The notes: generated by a model not told the origin, from the letters alone. 50,018 nucleotides of DNA from Armatimonadetes bacterium 13_1_40CM_64_14 (GCA_001917855.1 MNEU01000007.1:1-50018), one strand, 5' to 3'. Positions 1 through 8,760 are shown, counted from the first letter of the stretch. Numbers and translations: made by a program.

Positions 1-23
1 GTCGCGTCGAGAAACGAGACTGA

Positions 24-362
24 TTATTTTGTCTTCTGTGGCACGCAGCAGATGAACTTCAGGGTGGTCTGTCCCGTGTTCTTAATCTGGTGCCGTTCAA
101 ATGGGGCGACCCAGAGGACATGGCCCTCTGTGATGGGAGACTCATTCTTGTCGCTGACCATGACCCCCTGACCGTCCAGGATGTACATCTCTTGCTCGTA
201 CCAATGATTGTGCAACGGGGTGGCCGCGCCGGGGTCGACCTCGAAGACGCGCATCGCGAAGTTCTCGGCGCCGCGCTTGCGGTCGATGACCCAGCGGATC
301 TTGACGCCGGGCATGTTTTCGGGTTGCTCAGCGGGCACGTCCTCGGGGCGGAAAATCTCCAT
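24..362 (-). CDS. Small single-domain cupin protein
   Basis: A 112-residue single cupin barrel. The first cupin motif is visible as HNHWYEQEMYIL (two His and a Glu for metal binding) and the second as PFERHQIKNTG (third His), so a metal-binding beta-barrel is likely. No signal peptide or extra domain is seen. Proteins of this size in the family range from sugar isomerases and dioxygenases to simple sensors, and nothing here separates these. The ATG start is preceded by GA-rich sequence, and the stop (TAA) lies at the very start of the window. It is not obviously in an operon with the nuclease-like gene about 80 bp upstream, although both run on the minus strand. Fold call is firm; substrate unknown. 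Confidence 0.85.
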   Translation of the reverse strand: MEIFRPEDVPAEQPENMPGVKIRWVIDRKRGAENFAMRVFEVDPGAATPLHNHWYEQEMYILDGQGVMVSDKNESPITEGHVLWVAPFERHQIKNTGQTTLKFICCVPQKTK

Positions 363-440
363 AGGGATGATTTCGCGGGAGACGTCGGGGGGCCCTGCGA
401 CGCACGGACCGGCGGGTTGATAGCCTGAGCGGTGGGCGCG

Positions 441-1754
441 CTACGCGGCGTCTCCGCAGCCGCAGCGATCCCGGTAAGGGCAGTTCTTGGCCATCCAGGC
501 CGGGCAGGCTGGCAACTCAGCCGGCGGCGCTCCTGACTCCAGCAGGTGAAGGCGGCGCTCGAGCTCGGCGCGGACGGCGGGGAGGTCAGAGAACATCACG
601 TCATAGACCATGAACTTGTTTTCTGGGATGGCCTCGTAGTACAGGACCAACCTTCCCGTCTCCGTTCCGATGAGGGCGCACTGGAAGGCCAGCGTGTCCA
701 CGTTCCACGGGCGTTCGGCGGGCAGGCGCTTCCGCTCGATAAAATCCCGCGCCTTCGACGACTTCAGGATGGTAGGGACACCGCGGCAGAGGCGGACACG
801 GTCTGCGAGCTTCCCGACCCGGACCGGGACACTGGTGAAGGCACCCGGCATGCCTCGATAGAGCACGTCGTCCAGCGCGCGGAAGAAACCGCGGCGGTCC
901 AACTGTCCCAGCCGGTCCCGCGTCGTCGGCGTAGCGTCTTCGCCATCGTCGAGGAGACCGAAGGCGGCCTTGCGAGGGAAGGCGAGGTGGTAGAATCGGA
1001 AGCCTGATAGCTGTTCATTGCCCATCTGAAGTCGACCGGCAAACAGGGTCTCTAACCGCTCGTCAGGGTGGATGCTGACGCTGCTTGCCCCCACCAGCGG
1101 GCCGATCTCCGGTGCGGTCTCGCAACCGCACAGCTCCTGGTATTCGCACCGACCAAGCCACGCGCAACGGGGCAGGCCGGTCGGGTCGGCCGTCTCTAAC
1201 GCGTGGCGAAGGAGATCGCGGCGGCGGAGCATTTCGGTTCCAAGGCCGGGCAGATCCGTGAACTCGACCTGGAACGCCCGGAGTTCCGGCGGTCGTCCAA
1301 ACTCTCCCCGGCCATACAGCAGGAGGTGTCCGCCCATTCGTCCAGTCATCACCGCGTACGCGCCCAACTGGTCGAGGTACTGGGGGTAGATCGATTCCAA
1401 CCCGGGACGCAAAGATCGGGTCGTCTTCAGTTCCACAGGGAGGTCCTCGTAGATGTCGATCTTTCCCACGATGCCCTCGTACTCAACCAGCTGTTCGGCG
1501 AACTCCTCGGTAGACACCGCGCGTTCAAATTCGTTGTGAAAGCCAGTGCCGGCCAGCATGGCCTGCGCCCGGTCCGCAGACGGCGGCACCTCCGGATGCG
1601 TGCGGCTGAAAAAGGCTTTGCGGGGATTGATGAGGTCCGTCACCGAAATGCGCCGACGCGTGGACTGCATCTGAATCGCCGCCGCCAACTCGTCTTTGAC
1701 GGTGCGGTTAGCGTCGATGACGCGGATGAATTTGGCGGAAAATGCTTCAGTCAT
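441..1754 (-). CDS. PD-(D/E)XK (RecB/Cas4-like) nuclease with degenerate second copy
   Basis: A 437-residue protein. The N-terminal half shows a RecB-type nuclease core: H73 in GTGFHNEF, D100 in GKIDIYED, E108 and K110 in VELKTT, then a QxxxY-like YPQYLDQLGAYA, followed by a cysteine cluster (C197, C203, C209, C211) like the Fe-S clamp of Cas4/AddB nucleases. The C-terminal half (about 250-433) aligns with the first half segment by segment and ends in a matching cluster (C417, C425, C431, C433), but the nuclease residues are lost (H to F, D to A, E to I). The protein therefore looks like an internal duplication with one active and one dead nuclease module. Divergent from the DUF4389 gene. A repair or nucleic-acid role is inferred; no CRISPR genes are nearby. 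Confidence 0.7.
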   Translation of the reverse strand: MTEAFSAKFIRVIDANRTVKDELAAAIQMQSTRRRISVTDLINPRKAFFSRTHPEVPPSADRAQAMLAGTGFHNEFERAVSTEEFAEQLVEYEGIVGKIDIYEDLPVELKTTRSLRPGLESIYPQYLDQLGAYAVMTGRMGGHLLLYGRGEFGRPPELRAFQVEFTDLPGLGTEMLRRRDLLRHALETADPTGLPRCAWLGRCEYQELCGCETAPEIGPLVGASSVSIHPDERLETLFAGRLQMGNEQLSGFRFYHLAFPRKAAFGLLDDGEDATPTTRDRLGQLDRRGFFRALDDVLYRGMPGAFTSVPVRVGKLADRVRLCRGVPTILKSSKARDFIERKRLPAERPWNVDTLAFQCALIGTETGRLVLYYEAIPENKFMVYDVMFSDLPAVRAELERRLHLLESGAPPAELPACPAWMAKNCPYRDRCGCGDAA

Positions 1755-1798
1755 CCCGAACCCACCAGTGATCTTACTCTAGGACTGAGGGTAACGCG

Positions 1799-2377
1799 AT
1801 GGCCACGGGCGTGTCCTATCCGGTCCGTTTCGACGTCCAGTATCTGGGGCGGCTCTCGCGCGGCCTGACTCTCGTGAAGTGGCTGCTTGCCGCGCCCCAC
1901 TACGTCCTCCTTCGGTATGCCTTTGGGCCTTTGCAGTTGGCCTGCTCGGGCATTGCCTTCTTCTGGATCCTCTTCACCGAACGCTATCCGCGGGGATTGT
2001 TTGATTTGTGGGTGGGGACGGCGCGATGGAGCGCGCAGGTGGGTGCCTACACAGGATTGATGCGGGACGAGTATCCGCCATTTACCTGGGCCCCTGGGGC
2101 CTACCCCGTGACCTACGAGGTGGACTATCCGGAGCGGCTCTCGCGGTGGCTGATTTTTGTGAAGTGGTTGCTGCTCGTCCCACATTACATTGTCCTGCTC
2201 GCCTTGTGGATCGCGGCCCTCATCGGGTACATCATCGCCTTGTTCGCCATTCTCTTCACGGAGCAGTTCCCTCGCGGGCTGTTTGACTTTCTCGTCGGCG
2301 TGGACCGCTGGACCTATCGCGTCGTGGCATACTTTGCCCTACTTCGTGATGAATATCCGCCCTTCGGTCTGATCTGA
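1799..2377 (+). CDS. Membrane protein with two tandem DUF4389 domains
   Basis: 192 residues made of two similar halves. Each begins with YPV(R/T)(F/Y)xVxY followed by RLSR and a hydrophobic VKWLL segment, has a second hydrophobic stretch ending in ILFTE, and closes with (Y/F)PRGLFD and RDEYPPF. This is the DUF4389 signature twice over. Each unit has about two membrane segments, so roughly four are expected. Function of the family is unknown. An SD-like GAGGG lies before the ATG. The 3' end overlaps the 3' end of the convergent mrfB gene by about 60 bp, an unusual but clear convergent overlap since both reading frames are well supported. Confidence 0.85.
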   Translation: MATGVSYPVRFDVQYLGRLSRGLTLVKWLLAAPHYVLLRYAFGPLQLACSGIAFFWILFTERYPRGLFDLWVGTARWSAQVGAYTGLMRDEYPPFTWAPGAYPVTYEVDYPERLSRWLIFVKWLLLVPHYIVLLALWIAALIGYIIALFAILFTEQFPRGLFDFLVGVDRWTYRVVAYFALLRDEYPPFGLI

Positions 2378-3480
2378 ATTCCATCTCGGGTTCCCCGCAT
2401 CTCGGCCAGGTCGGGGTGGGATTCCGCGGCGGTCTGTTTCCGCAGCAGTCTTTGCCGGCGATGCATCAGGCGGTGCTGAAGCACGGGACGGTCGTCCCCG
2501 AGGGCGGCAAAGGACTGGTCGGCGTACGCGAGGGCGCGGCGGGAGTCGCGGAGTTCCCACTCCCAGATCATCGCCAGACGTTCTAAGGCCTGCCAGCGCG
2601 GGAGCACGCCCCGCTCGACCTCGTCCTCCCACAGGGTCAGTAGCGGAGCCAGTTGTTCAGTCCGGCGGTAGTGGCGGGTGAGCGCGGTAACCGCGCGGCG
2701 CCGCGTGCCGGGGTCGCCTTCGTCCTCAAGAGCCCGCCGATAGCATTCAGAGGCGGATTCTGTCCGCTCGCGTTCGTCGAGCAGACGACCCAGGCCAAAC
2801 CAATCGACCGTCACGGAGACGCGCTCCGGATGCGCGAGGATCTCCCCGGCGATCCCGTGGAGGGCGACGAGGGAGAGGAGATCGTGCGCGTTGTGGGCGA
2901 ACACCGGCTCGAGAAGATCGACGTCGCCCGTGTGCAAGAACTGCACATACAGCGACGGGATCATCCACCCTGGGACATCGGCGGCGCGTTCGACCTTCAG
3001 AATGGTCTGTTCGAGCAGCGCCATGCTGTAGCCGCCCAGGCGCCGGTGCCACAATCGCCGCGCCAGCCCCATCACGTCAAGGTGTTGAGTGGTTTCAAGG
3101 TCAGCGCGCATGCGGCAGAGGAGAAACCGTGTTTGGAGCAACGGTAGGTCAAACCGCGTGCCGTTGAATGTGACCAGGGCGTCGAAGCGGTGGAGGTGTT
3201 TCCCGACGTCCACCAGCATCTCGGGTTCGGCGGCGAGGTCGCGGAGGAAGAATTGGGTGAGGCGGATGCCGCCGTCCTCAACGGTCGCCACGCCAATCAG
3301 AAAGACATAAGTCCCGGTCCCCCCGGCCAAGCCGGTGGTCTCCGTGTCGAGCCACGCGATGGAGGTGCCGGGCGGGCCCGCGGCGCGTCCGACCTCGACC
3401 GCATCCGCGAGCGAGCACACGCCGTGGACGCGGTCGAGGGGCCATGTGCGGGTGTGGATTTCATACCCTGCGGTTCCCAT
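2314..3480 (-). CDS. mrfB: MrfB/YprB-like RNase H-fold 3'-5' exonuclease
   Basis: 388 residues from the ATG at 3480; the ORF track extends it 41 codons into the helicase gene, but that extension is low-complexity and unlike the family. The nuclease core shows the DEDD pattern: D and E in AWLDTETTGLAGG, D in VTFNGTRFDLPLL, and D in HNAHDLLSL. The C-terminal third is helical with TPR-like repeats (LGRLLDERERTESASECYRRAL), as in B. subtilis YprB. In that organism MrfA (helicase) and MrfB (exonuclease) act together in repair of mitomycin C damage. Here the gene starts 11 bp after the mrfA stop, so the pair is one transcript. Assignment rests on motifs plus this pairing. Confidence 0.85.
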   Translation of the reverse strand: MGTAGYEIHTRTWPLDRVHGVCSLADAVEVGRAAGPPGTSIAWLDTETTGLAGGTGTYVFLIGVATVEDGGIRLTQFFLRDLAAEPEMLVDVGKHLHRFDALVTFNGTRFDLPLLQTRFLLCRMRADLETTQHLDVMGLARRLWHRRLGGYSMALLEQTILKVERAADVPGWMIPSLYVQFLHTGDVDLLEPVFAHNAHDLLSLVALHGIAGEILAHPERVSVTVDWFGLGRLLDERERTESASECYRRALEDEGDPGTRRRAVTALTRHYRRTEQLAPLLTLWEDEVERGVLPRWQALERLAMIWEWELRDSRRALAYADQSFAALGDDRPVLQHRLMHRRQRLLRKQTAAESHPDLAEMRGTRDGIQIRPKGGYSSRSRAKYATTR

Positions 3481-3491
3481 GCCGTCTGGGC

Positions 3492-5780
3492 TTACGCCGG
3501 GGCCAGCGCCGTCGCGCACGCATCGCGCAGGAGGTTGAGGCAGTCGGCTTTGCCCGAGCTGCCGACATCTAGGACGGGGCCGACGCAGCTCGGGCAGCCC
3601 CACTCGCAGGCGCAGGAGGCAATCAGGTCACGCGCGGAGGCGATGAGCTCATCGTGCAGACGGAACGACCTCTCGGCAAGGCCCACGCCACCAGGGGCGC
3701 GTTCATAGAGGTAGATGGTGGGAGCGCCTGTGTGTGGGGAGCGAATCTCGTACACGCGGCCGAGGTCATGAGGATCGCACATCAAGTACAGAGGGGCGAT
3801 GTTGTGCAGGGCATGAGACAGGGCCGCGAGCGCACCCTGGAGACGGTCGTTGGTCCAGGGGATCGATTCGGTTCTGGTACTCTCGGGGCCGATCGACCAC
3901 CACGCGCTGGTGGTGTGCATCGTTGTTTCCGGCAGGTGGATGCGCCCCCAGCCGATGTTTTCTTGAGTAAAGAGTTTCAGTTTTTTGAAGATCGTCGGGC
4001 GGTAGGTCACGACCACATCGCCGTGCGCCCGGGGAAGCCGTCCGCGGGCAAAGGCGTCTTCGCGGAGGACAGTGATGCCTACGGCGATCTCCGCGTCGGT
4101 GTAGTAGTCGACCTCCACGCGCTTCACGTACGCCTTGCGCTGCGGCCAGTCCAGACGCTCCACGTGGTACTGCCGACCCAGATGCATGTAGATCGCGTGC
4201 TCGTGGACCAGGGCGGGGGCGGAGGCGAGATCGACTTCCCCGACCACGTGGGGGGTGGGATCGGTGTCGTCGATGATGACCACATTTTCGGTCGACGCTG
4301 CACGCAGACTGATTTCCTCGGCGGGGAAGCGTTCGGCCACGTAGTGCCAGCGCTGGCCGTCGTCGTGCACAATGCGCTCGCTCTGGAGGTGCCGCATGAC
4401 CTCGAGTGGGACGGTGGCCCCGTACGGCTCGGCGTGTTCGAGGGGAAGCTCGAACGCCGCGCATTTGAGGTGGCTGGTCAACACCAGCAAATTGTCGGGG
4501 TTGATTAGGGCATGCTCAGGCGACTGGTCGAAGAAGTACTCCGGGTGGTTCATGAGGTATTGGTCCAGGGGGTTGCTGGTGGCGACCAGGCACGCCGCGG
4601 AGAGGTCGGTCGTGCGGCCCGCGCGGCCCATCTGTTGCCAGGTCGATGCGATCGTCCCCGGGTACCCTGCCAACAGAGCGACCGACAGCTGCCCGATGTC
4701 CACGCCCAGTTCCAACGCGTTGGTCGCGGCCACCGCGCGGATCGTTCCCTCGCGCAACCCCCGCTCGATCGCGCGGCGCTCGGAGGGCAGGTATCCCGCC
4801 CGATACCCCCGCACTATCGCCGGGTCCTGACCGTGCTCGCGGGCGAGGTCGGTCAGGTAGGTTGTCAGGAGTTCGGCGGCCAGCCGACTGCGTCCAAAGA
4901 CGATCGTCGGGATGGCGTTGTGGATCAGATCTGATGCCAGATCACGGATTTCCAACAAGGTGTCGCGGCGAATGCCTAGCTCGCGATTTACGACCGGGGG
5001 GTTGATGAAAGCGATGACCTTCTCTCCGGACGGCGCACCGCTGCGATTGATGAGTGTGACAGGTTGGCCAAGCATCCGCTCGGCGTGCTCCTGGGGATTC
5101 CCGATGGTCGCGCTGGTGCAGATGAACTGGGGGGCGCTGCCATAGAATCGGCAGATCCGGTGGAGACGGCGGATGACGTTGGCCACATGGCTGCCGAAGA
5201 CTCCGCGGTACTGGTGCAGCTCATCGATCACGACGTAGCGCAGATTCTCGAACAGACGCAGCCACTTCGTGTGGTGCGGCAGGATCGCCGTGTGGAGCAT
5301 ATCGGGATTGGTGACGACAACGTGGCCCGCGGCGCGGATGGCGCGGCGGGCGGACGCGGGGGTATCCCCGTCGTACGTGTAGGTCTTGATATCGGCGCTG
5401 AGGGTGTTCACCAACTGCTGCAACTCATCCACTTGATCGGCGGAGAGCGCTTTGGTGGGAAACAAGTACAAAGCACGGGCGCCGGGCTCTTCGAGGATGC
5501 GGTTGAGAATGGGCAGGTTGTAGCACAGCGTTTTTCCGCTGGCTGTCGGTGTGACGACGACGATGTTCTGGCCCTGGTGCACGGCCGTAAAGGCGTCAGC
5601 CTGGTGAGAGTACAGGGAAGCAATTCCCCGCCGGCGCAACGCCGCCGCAAGCTCGGGGGACACAGGACTGGGGAAGGGCGCGAATTGGGCTGGTTGGGCG
5701 GCAATCTCTCTCCACGCTGCGATTCGGGACGCGCGGGGGGGATTCGCTCTGAGGTGATGGAGAATCTGCTGTAGAGTCAT
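3492..5780 (-). CDS. mrfA: MrfA/YprA-like DExH-box DNA helicase
   Basis: 762 residues, the usual length of the YprA/Hrq1-like superfamily 2 helicases. Walker A is TPTASGKT (K about 83), motif II is DELH (about 186-189), motif III-like TSATIGNP follows, and motif VI reads QQMGRAGR. The C-terminal DUF1998-type region ends with a four-cysteine set (CACEWGCPSC ... C), the expected metal site. In B. subtilis the homologue works with the MrfB exonuclease in mitomycin C repair. The start is set by a clean ATG at 5780; no strong ribosome site is visible. A perfect Cheo-type LexA box lies 14 bp upstream, so SOS induction of the operon is likely. Confidence 0.88.
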   Translation of the reverse strand: MTLQQILHHLRANPPRASRIAAWREIAAQPAQFAPFPSPVSPELAAALRRRGIASLYSHQADAFTAVHQGQNIVVVTPTASGKTLCYNLPILNRILEEPGARALYLFPTKALSADQVDELQQLVNTLSADIKTYTYDGDTPASARRAIRAAGHVVVTNPDMLHTAILPHHTKWLRLFENLRYVVIDELHQYRGVFGSHVANVIRRLHRICRFYGSAPQFICTSATIGNPQEHAERMLGQPVTLINRSGAPSGEKVIAFINPPVVNRELGIRRDTLLEIRDLASDLIHNAIPTIVFGRSRLAAELLTTYLTDLAREHGQDPAIVRGYRAGYLPSERRAIERGLREGTIRAVAATNALELGVDIGQLSVALLAGYPGTIASTWQQMGRAGRTTDLSAACLVATSNPLDQYLMNHPEYFFDQSPEHALINPDNLLVLTSHLKCAAFELPLEHAEPYGATVPLEVMRHLQSERIVHDDGQRWHYVAERFPAEEISLRAASTENVVIIDDTDPTPHVVGEVDLASAPALVHEHAIYMHLGRQYHVERLDWPQRKAYVKRVEVDYYTDAEIAVGITVLREDAFARGRLPRAHGDVVVTYRPTIFKKLKLFTQENIGWGRIHLPETTMHTTSAWWSIGPESTRTESIPWTNDRLQGALAALSHALHNIAPLYLMCDPHDLGRVYEIRSPHTGAPTIYLYERAPGGVGLAERSFRLHDELIASARDLIASCACEWGCPSCVGPVLDVGSSGKADCLNLLRDACATALAPA

Positions 5781-5793
5781 GGGTGCCGTCTAT

Positions 5794-5809
5794 GCGAACA
5801 GGTGTTCGC
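5794..5809. promoter_or_regulatory. LexA (Cheo-type SOS) box upstream of mrfA
   Basis: GCGAACAGGTGTTCGC is a palindrome matching the Gram-positive LexA/DinR consensus CGAAC-N4-GTTCG exactly in both half-sites. It ends 14 bp before the mrfA ATG on the minus strand, next to a TATAGC sequence that could be the -10, a position expected to block transcription when LexA is bound. The DinB-like gene on the plus strand starts about 110 bp away and might also respond. Confidence 0.75.
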
Positions 5810-5916
5810 TATAGTCGCTAGGCACTCCTGCTGCCCGAAGCGATGTTGAAGAAGTACTCGGCTGCGCTTCGCCTTGCGGGCCGGCGTTCACCACAACCTA
5901 GACATGGGGTGCCTCG

Positions 5917-6375
5917 ATGGACGCGTTGGTTACGTCGCTGACTCAGGTCCTAGACCTGCTGCATGACGATATTCTTGCAGCCGTCGACCCGTTGAAGGAT
6001 GAGGAGGTCAACTGGGTCCACCCACCCCTCAGCAACACGATCGGCATCCTGCTGCGTCACATCGCCGCATCCGAGCGCTATTGGATCGGCGAGGTGGCTG
6101 GGGGCCGGGTCATGCACCGTGTCCGCAGCACGGAGTTTGGGCGCGAGCGGCTCTCCAAGGCGCCGCTGGTAGACGACCTGCGCCACGCCCATACGGAGGT
6201 CCGCGAGGTGGTGCAGAAGCTGACGGGGGCGGACCTCATGGCCGAGATCGAGGTCGACCTGCGCGGCAGCCGTCGGCGGGCGACACGCGCGTGGGTGGTG
6301 ATGTACTCGATGCAACACACGGGGTACCATCTCGGCCAGATCCAGTTGTTTAAGAAGATGGCGACATCCCGCTAG
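5917..6375 (+). CDS. DinB-like (DUF664/YfiT-type) four-helix protein
   Basis: 152 residues with the DinB four-helix-bundle pattern. Likely metal-binding histidines are in LLRHIAASERYW (about residue 49) and in MQHTGYHLGQIQL near the C-terminus (two His spaced four apart). This superfamily includes thiol-dependent S-transferases and uncharacterised damage-inducible proteins; it is unrelated to the DinB DNA polymerase. The start ATG gives a normal family N-terminus. The protease gene follows after 16 bp on the same strand, so cotranscription is possible. Substrate cannot be named. Confidence 0.8.
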   Translation: MDALVTSLTQVLDLLHDDILAAVDPLKDEEVNWVHPPLSNTIGILLRHIAASERYWIGEVAGGRVMHRVRSTEFGRERLSKAPLVDDLRHAHTEVREVVQKLTGADLMAEIEVDLRGSRRRATRAWVVMYSMQHTGYHLGQIQLFKKMATSR

Positions 6376-6391
6376 AGTCAGGAGCGTTTGC

Positions 6392-7408
6392 GTGAGTCGA
6401 TCAATCTTTGGGCAGATCACCGCCGACCTGCTGGTCGCAAAGACCAACCTCCGCGACCGCTTAGTGCCGGCGGTAACCCGTCAGATTCTCCGCGCAGCCG
6501 TTGTACGCAAGAAACGTCAGTACCATCCTGCCCCGGGCGTGAACCTGGTCGGGATTGGCATCGGCGAGAAAGTGGTGGCAAATCGGCGGACGGGGGAGCT
6601 GTGTGTGAAAGTGCTCGTGGCCCGGAAATACCCCAAGGGCAAGATCGCGCGGTCTGACCGGATTCCCCCGACGATTGGTGGGATTCCGACGGATATCGAA
6701 GGAGTGGGTTACGCCAGAAGGTTCCAGATTCCCAATGAGCAGCGGCACCGTCCGGTGCCGGGAGGCGTGTCCGGGAGTCTGGGACCCGAGGCGGTGAAGG
6801 CGCGCTATGCCGGGACGCTGGGCGTGATCGTCGCTGACGAGGCGACTCCGGCGGCACGCTACGTGTTGAGTAATAACCACGTGCTCGCAGACGAGAATCG
6901 GGCGAGCGGCGGCGCCAGCGTGGTGCAGCCGGCGACCCTGGATGGGGGCACCCCCGGCGATCGCGTCGCCTCGCTCACACGTTTTGTGCCCCTCGTGTTC
7001 AACAACGCCCCCAATTTGATGGACGCGGCGATCGCCGAATTCGACACCGCGATGACGAGCGCCCCTACGATTGTGGGTTTGGGGGACCCGACCGGCGTGG
7101 CCGATCCGACGCTCAACCTGCTGGTGCGAAAATCCGGGCGGACGACCGGCGTCACGGAAGGCATCGTCCGCACGCTGCACTTCGATGCGTTCAACATTCG
7201 GTACGAGCAGGGGGTCGTTCGAATGGACGATGTCATGGTCATCGAACGTGTGCAGGGCGCGTTCAGCCGGCCGGGTGACTCGGGATCGGCCATCGTGGAC
7301 GCCGGCGGACGCGTTGTCGGTCTCTTGTTCGCCGGGAGTGATACTGTTACGTTTGCGATTCCGATCCCGCGCATCTTGCGTCAGTTCGGTGTGAGTCTCC
7401 CCGTGTAG
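6392..7408 (+). CDS. Trypsin-like serine protease domain protein, no signal peptide
   Basis: 338 residues from a GTG start with AGGAG eight bases upstream. The second half is a chymotrypsin-fold protease with H163 (LSNNHVLA), D211 (LMDAAIAEFD) and S297 (RPGDSGSAIV), in the right order and spacing. The first 110 residues form a separate domain with the pattern VGIGIGEKV ... IPTDIEGVG. No secretion signal is visible, so it is probably cytoplasmic unless exported in another way. The next gene encodes a small protein that resembles the N-terminal domain alone. Targets unknown. Confidence 0.8.
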   Translation: MSRSIFGQITADLLVAKTNLRDRLVPAVTRQILRAAVVRKKRQYHPAPGVNLVGIGIGEKVVANRRTGELCVKVLVARKYPKGKIARSDRIPPTIGGIPTDIEGVGYARRFQIPNEQRHRPVPGGVSGSLGPEAVKARYAGTLGVIVADEATPAARYVLSNNHVLADENRASGGASVVQPATLDGGTPGDRVASLTRFVPLVFNNAPNLMDAAIAEFDTAMTSAPTIVGLGDPTGVADPTLNLLVRKSGRTTGVTEGIVRTLHFDAFNIRYEQGVVRMDDVMVIERVQGAFSRPGDSGSAIVDAGGRVVGLLFAGSDTVTFAIPIPRILRQFGVSLPV

Positions 7409-7422
7409 GGGACCTGGGCCGC

Positions 7423-7653
7423 ATGGCAGCACGTCTTCCGGATAAAGTGCAGCGGGCAAAGGAGACCCTGGTCAGGGCCCTCTCCGCCGAACCGGGATTT
7501 GTTGGCGCCGGTGTCGCGAAACGAGGCTCAGGCCGCTATGAGATCGTCGTCATGGTGGTTGAACACGCCAGCCCGGTACGGGCCAAAGTGCCGCAGACGT
7601 GGCAGGGGGTTCCTGTGCGGATGCAAGTCAGCGGCGTCCCGCGCAAGTTTTAA
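7423..7653 (+). CDS. Small protein resembling the N-terminal domain of the adjacent protease
   Basis: 76 residues, beginning 14 bp after the protease stop. Its core GFVGAGVAKRGSGRYEIVVMVV followed by VPQTWQGVPVRMQVSG parallels the protease segment VNLVGIGIGEKV, CVKVLVARKYP and IPPTIGGIPTDIEGVG: same order of a glycine-rich strand, a hydrophobic strand and a final 'GIPV/T' strand. I infer a paralogue of the protease prodomain-like module, perhaps a trans-acting inhibitor or chaperone. No database family is recognised with certainty. Coding is supported by its tight spacing and high third-position GC. Confidence 0.6.
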   Translation: MAARLPDKVQRAKETLVRALSAEPGFVGAGVAKRGSGRYEIVVMVVEHASPVRAKVPQTWQGVPVRMQVSGVPRKF

Positions 7654-7707
7654 GGGGCTCTGCGGGACCTGTTCTACCGCCCCCCCGGAGTCCTTCTGAA
7701 CCAGCGC

Positions 7708-8760
7708 CTACCGGACGATGATGACACCCTTCATGCCCTCGGGCACGTGGACAATGCACCAGTACTCGTACCGCCCAGGCGTGGTGAAGGTGAGGCTGTA
7801 ACTACGCCGGACATTCCCCGGGATACTGGTGGAGAACAGGAGACCGGAGTTCACGTAGCCTTTCCCATCATAGGTCGTCTGAGGGGTGACGGCGACGGCC
7901 TTCGGGTTGAGGAGGAGCTTGGGTGGACCCTTCGGCTGCGGTTGCACGAGCACAAAGTCGGGGGGTTTTTGCCCGCTCGTGAAGGTCACCGTGTGGGTCT
8001 CGAAGGGATCCTGCATCGTCCACGTCACGGTCGTGCCACGCGTCACGGTCAGCGGCAGCCGCGAGAAGCGCAGCAGCGAGTAGCCGAGGGCGATGCTCCC
8101 CACCATCGGCGCAACCACGGTGGAGCCTTGGCTAGTGGGTTTCCACCCCGCCAGGGCCGCCGTTCCCGCCCGGAGCAAGGCCGCCTGCTCGCGCGCTCCC
8201 TGTGCAGCGGCTGACGTCGGCGCTCCCGAGACACGATCCTTCACCTCCACCGTGCCGCCCATGCCGGGTCCATGCACGACGCACACGTAGTCGTACGTGC
8301 CCGGTTTGGTGAATGTCAGGGTGTAGGTGTGCTGCGCGAAGAGGGCCGGGTTCTCTTGCGGCATGCCGGAGTTATGGTAGCCCGTGCCGTCGTAGGTCGT
8401 GTCCCCCGCGGGGAACGCAACCAGTGGGTTGAAGGAGAGCCGATCGCCGTCTGCGACAAACAGCGCGGGGAACTTTTCTCCTCCCAAGAACGCGACGTTA
8501 TGCACCCCTGCGAACTTCCAGACGACGGTATCGCCGGTCGCGATCTCAATCTTGCGCGGATGAAATGCGTTGGACCACACGCTGAAATCTCTGTTGGTCC
8601 CCCCCGCCACGACCGTCCACGTGCGTGCCGCCCCGAAAGCGGGCGTGCCGGGCGCGCTTCCCCCTGTCAAGATGAGCGCGAGCACCAGTCCTGCCACCGT
8701 TGTACGTCTCACGCCGCCCCTTCCCACGTCAGATCCCGCCGATCCCATCGGTTGGCTCAT
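7708..8760 (-). CDS. Exported protein with two cupredoxin (plastocyanin-like) domains
   Basis: 350 residues. A signal sequence is seen (RRTTVAGLVLALILTGGSAPGTPAFGA). Two type-1 copper domains follow. Domain 1 has His in GVHNVAFLG and then YDYVCVVHGPGMGG (Cys, His, Met ligands). Domain 2 has His in FETHTVTF and YEYWCIVHVPEGMKG (Cys, His, Met). Both sites look intact, so two copper atoms per chain are expected. The start ATG overlaps the stop of the upstream SCO gene by four bases, so the two are translationally coupled. An extracytoplasmic electron-transfer or copper-storage role is inferred; the partner enzyme is not in the window. Confidence 0.88.
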   Translation of the reverse strand: MSQPMGSAGSDVGRGGVRRTTVAGLVLALILTGGSAPGTPAFGAARTWTVVAGGTNRDFSVWSNAFHPRKIEIATGDTVVWKFAGVHNVAFLGGEKFPALFVADGDRLSFNPLVAFPAGDTTYDGTGYHNSGMPQENPALFAQHTYTLTFTKPGTYDYVCVVHGPGMGGTVEVKDRVSGAPTSAAAQGAREQAALLRAGTAALAGWKPTSQGSTVVAPMVGSIALGYSLLRFSRLPLTVTRGTTVTWTMQDPFETHTVTFTSGQKPPDFVLVQPQPKGPPKLLLNPKAVAVTPQTTYDGKGYVNSGLLFSTSIPGNVRRSYSLTFTTPGRYEYWCIVHVPEGMKGVIIVR

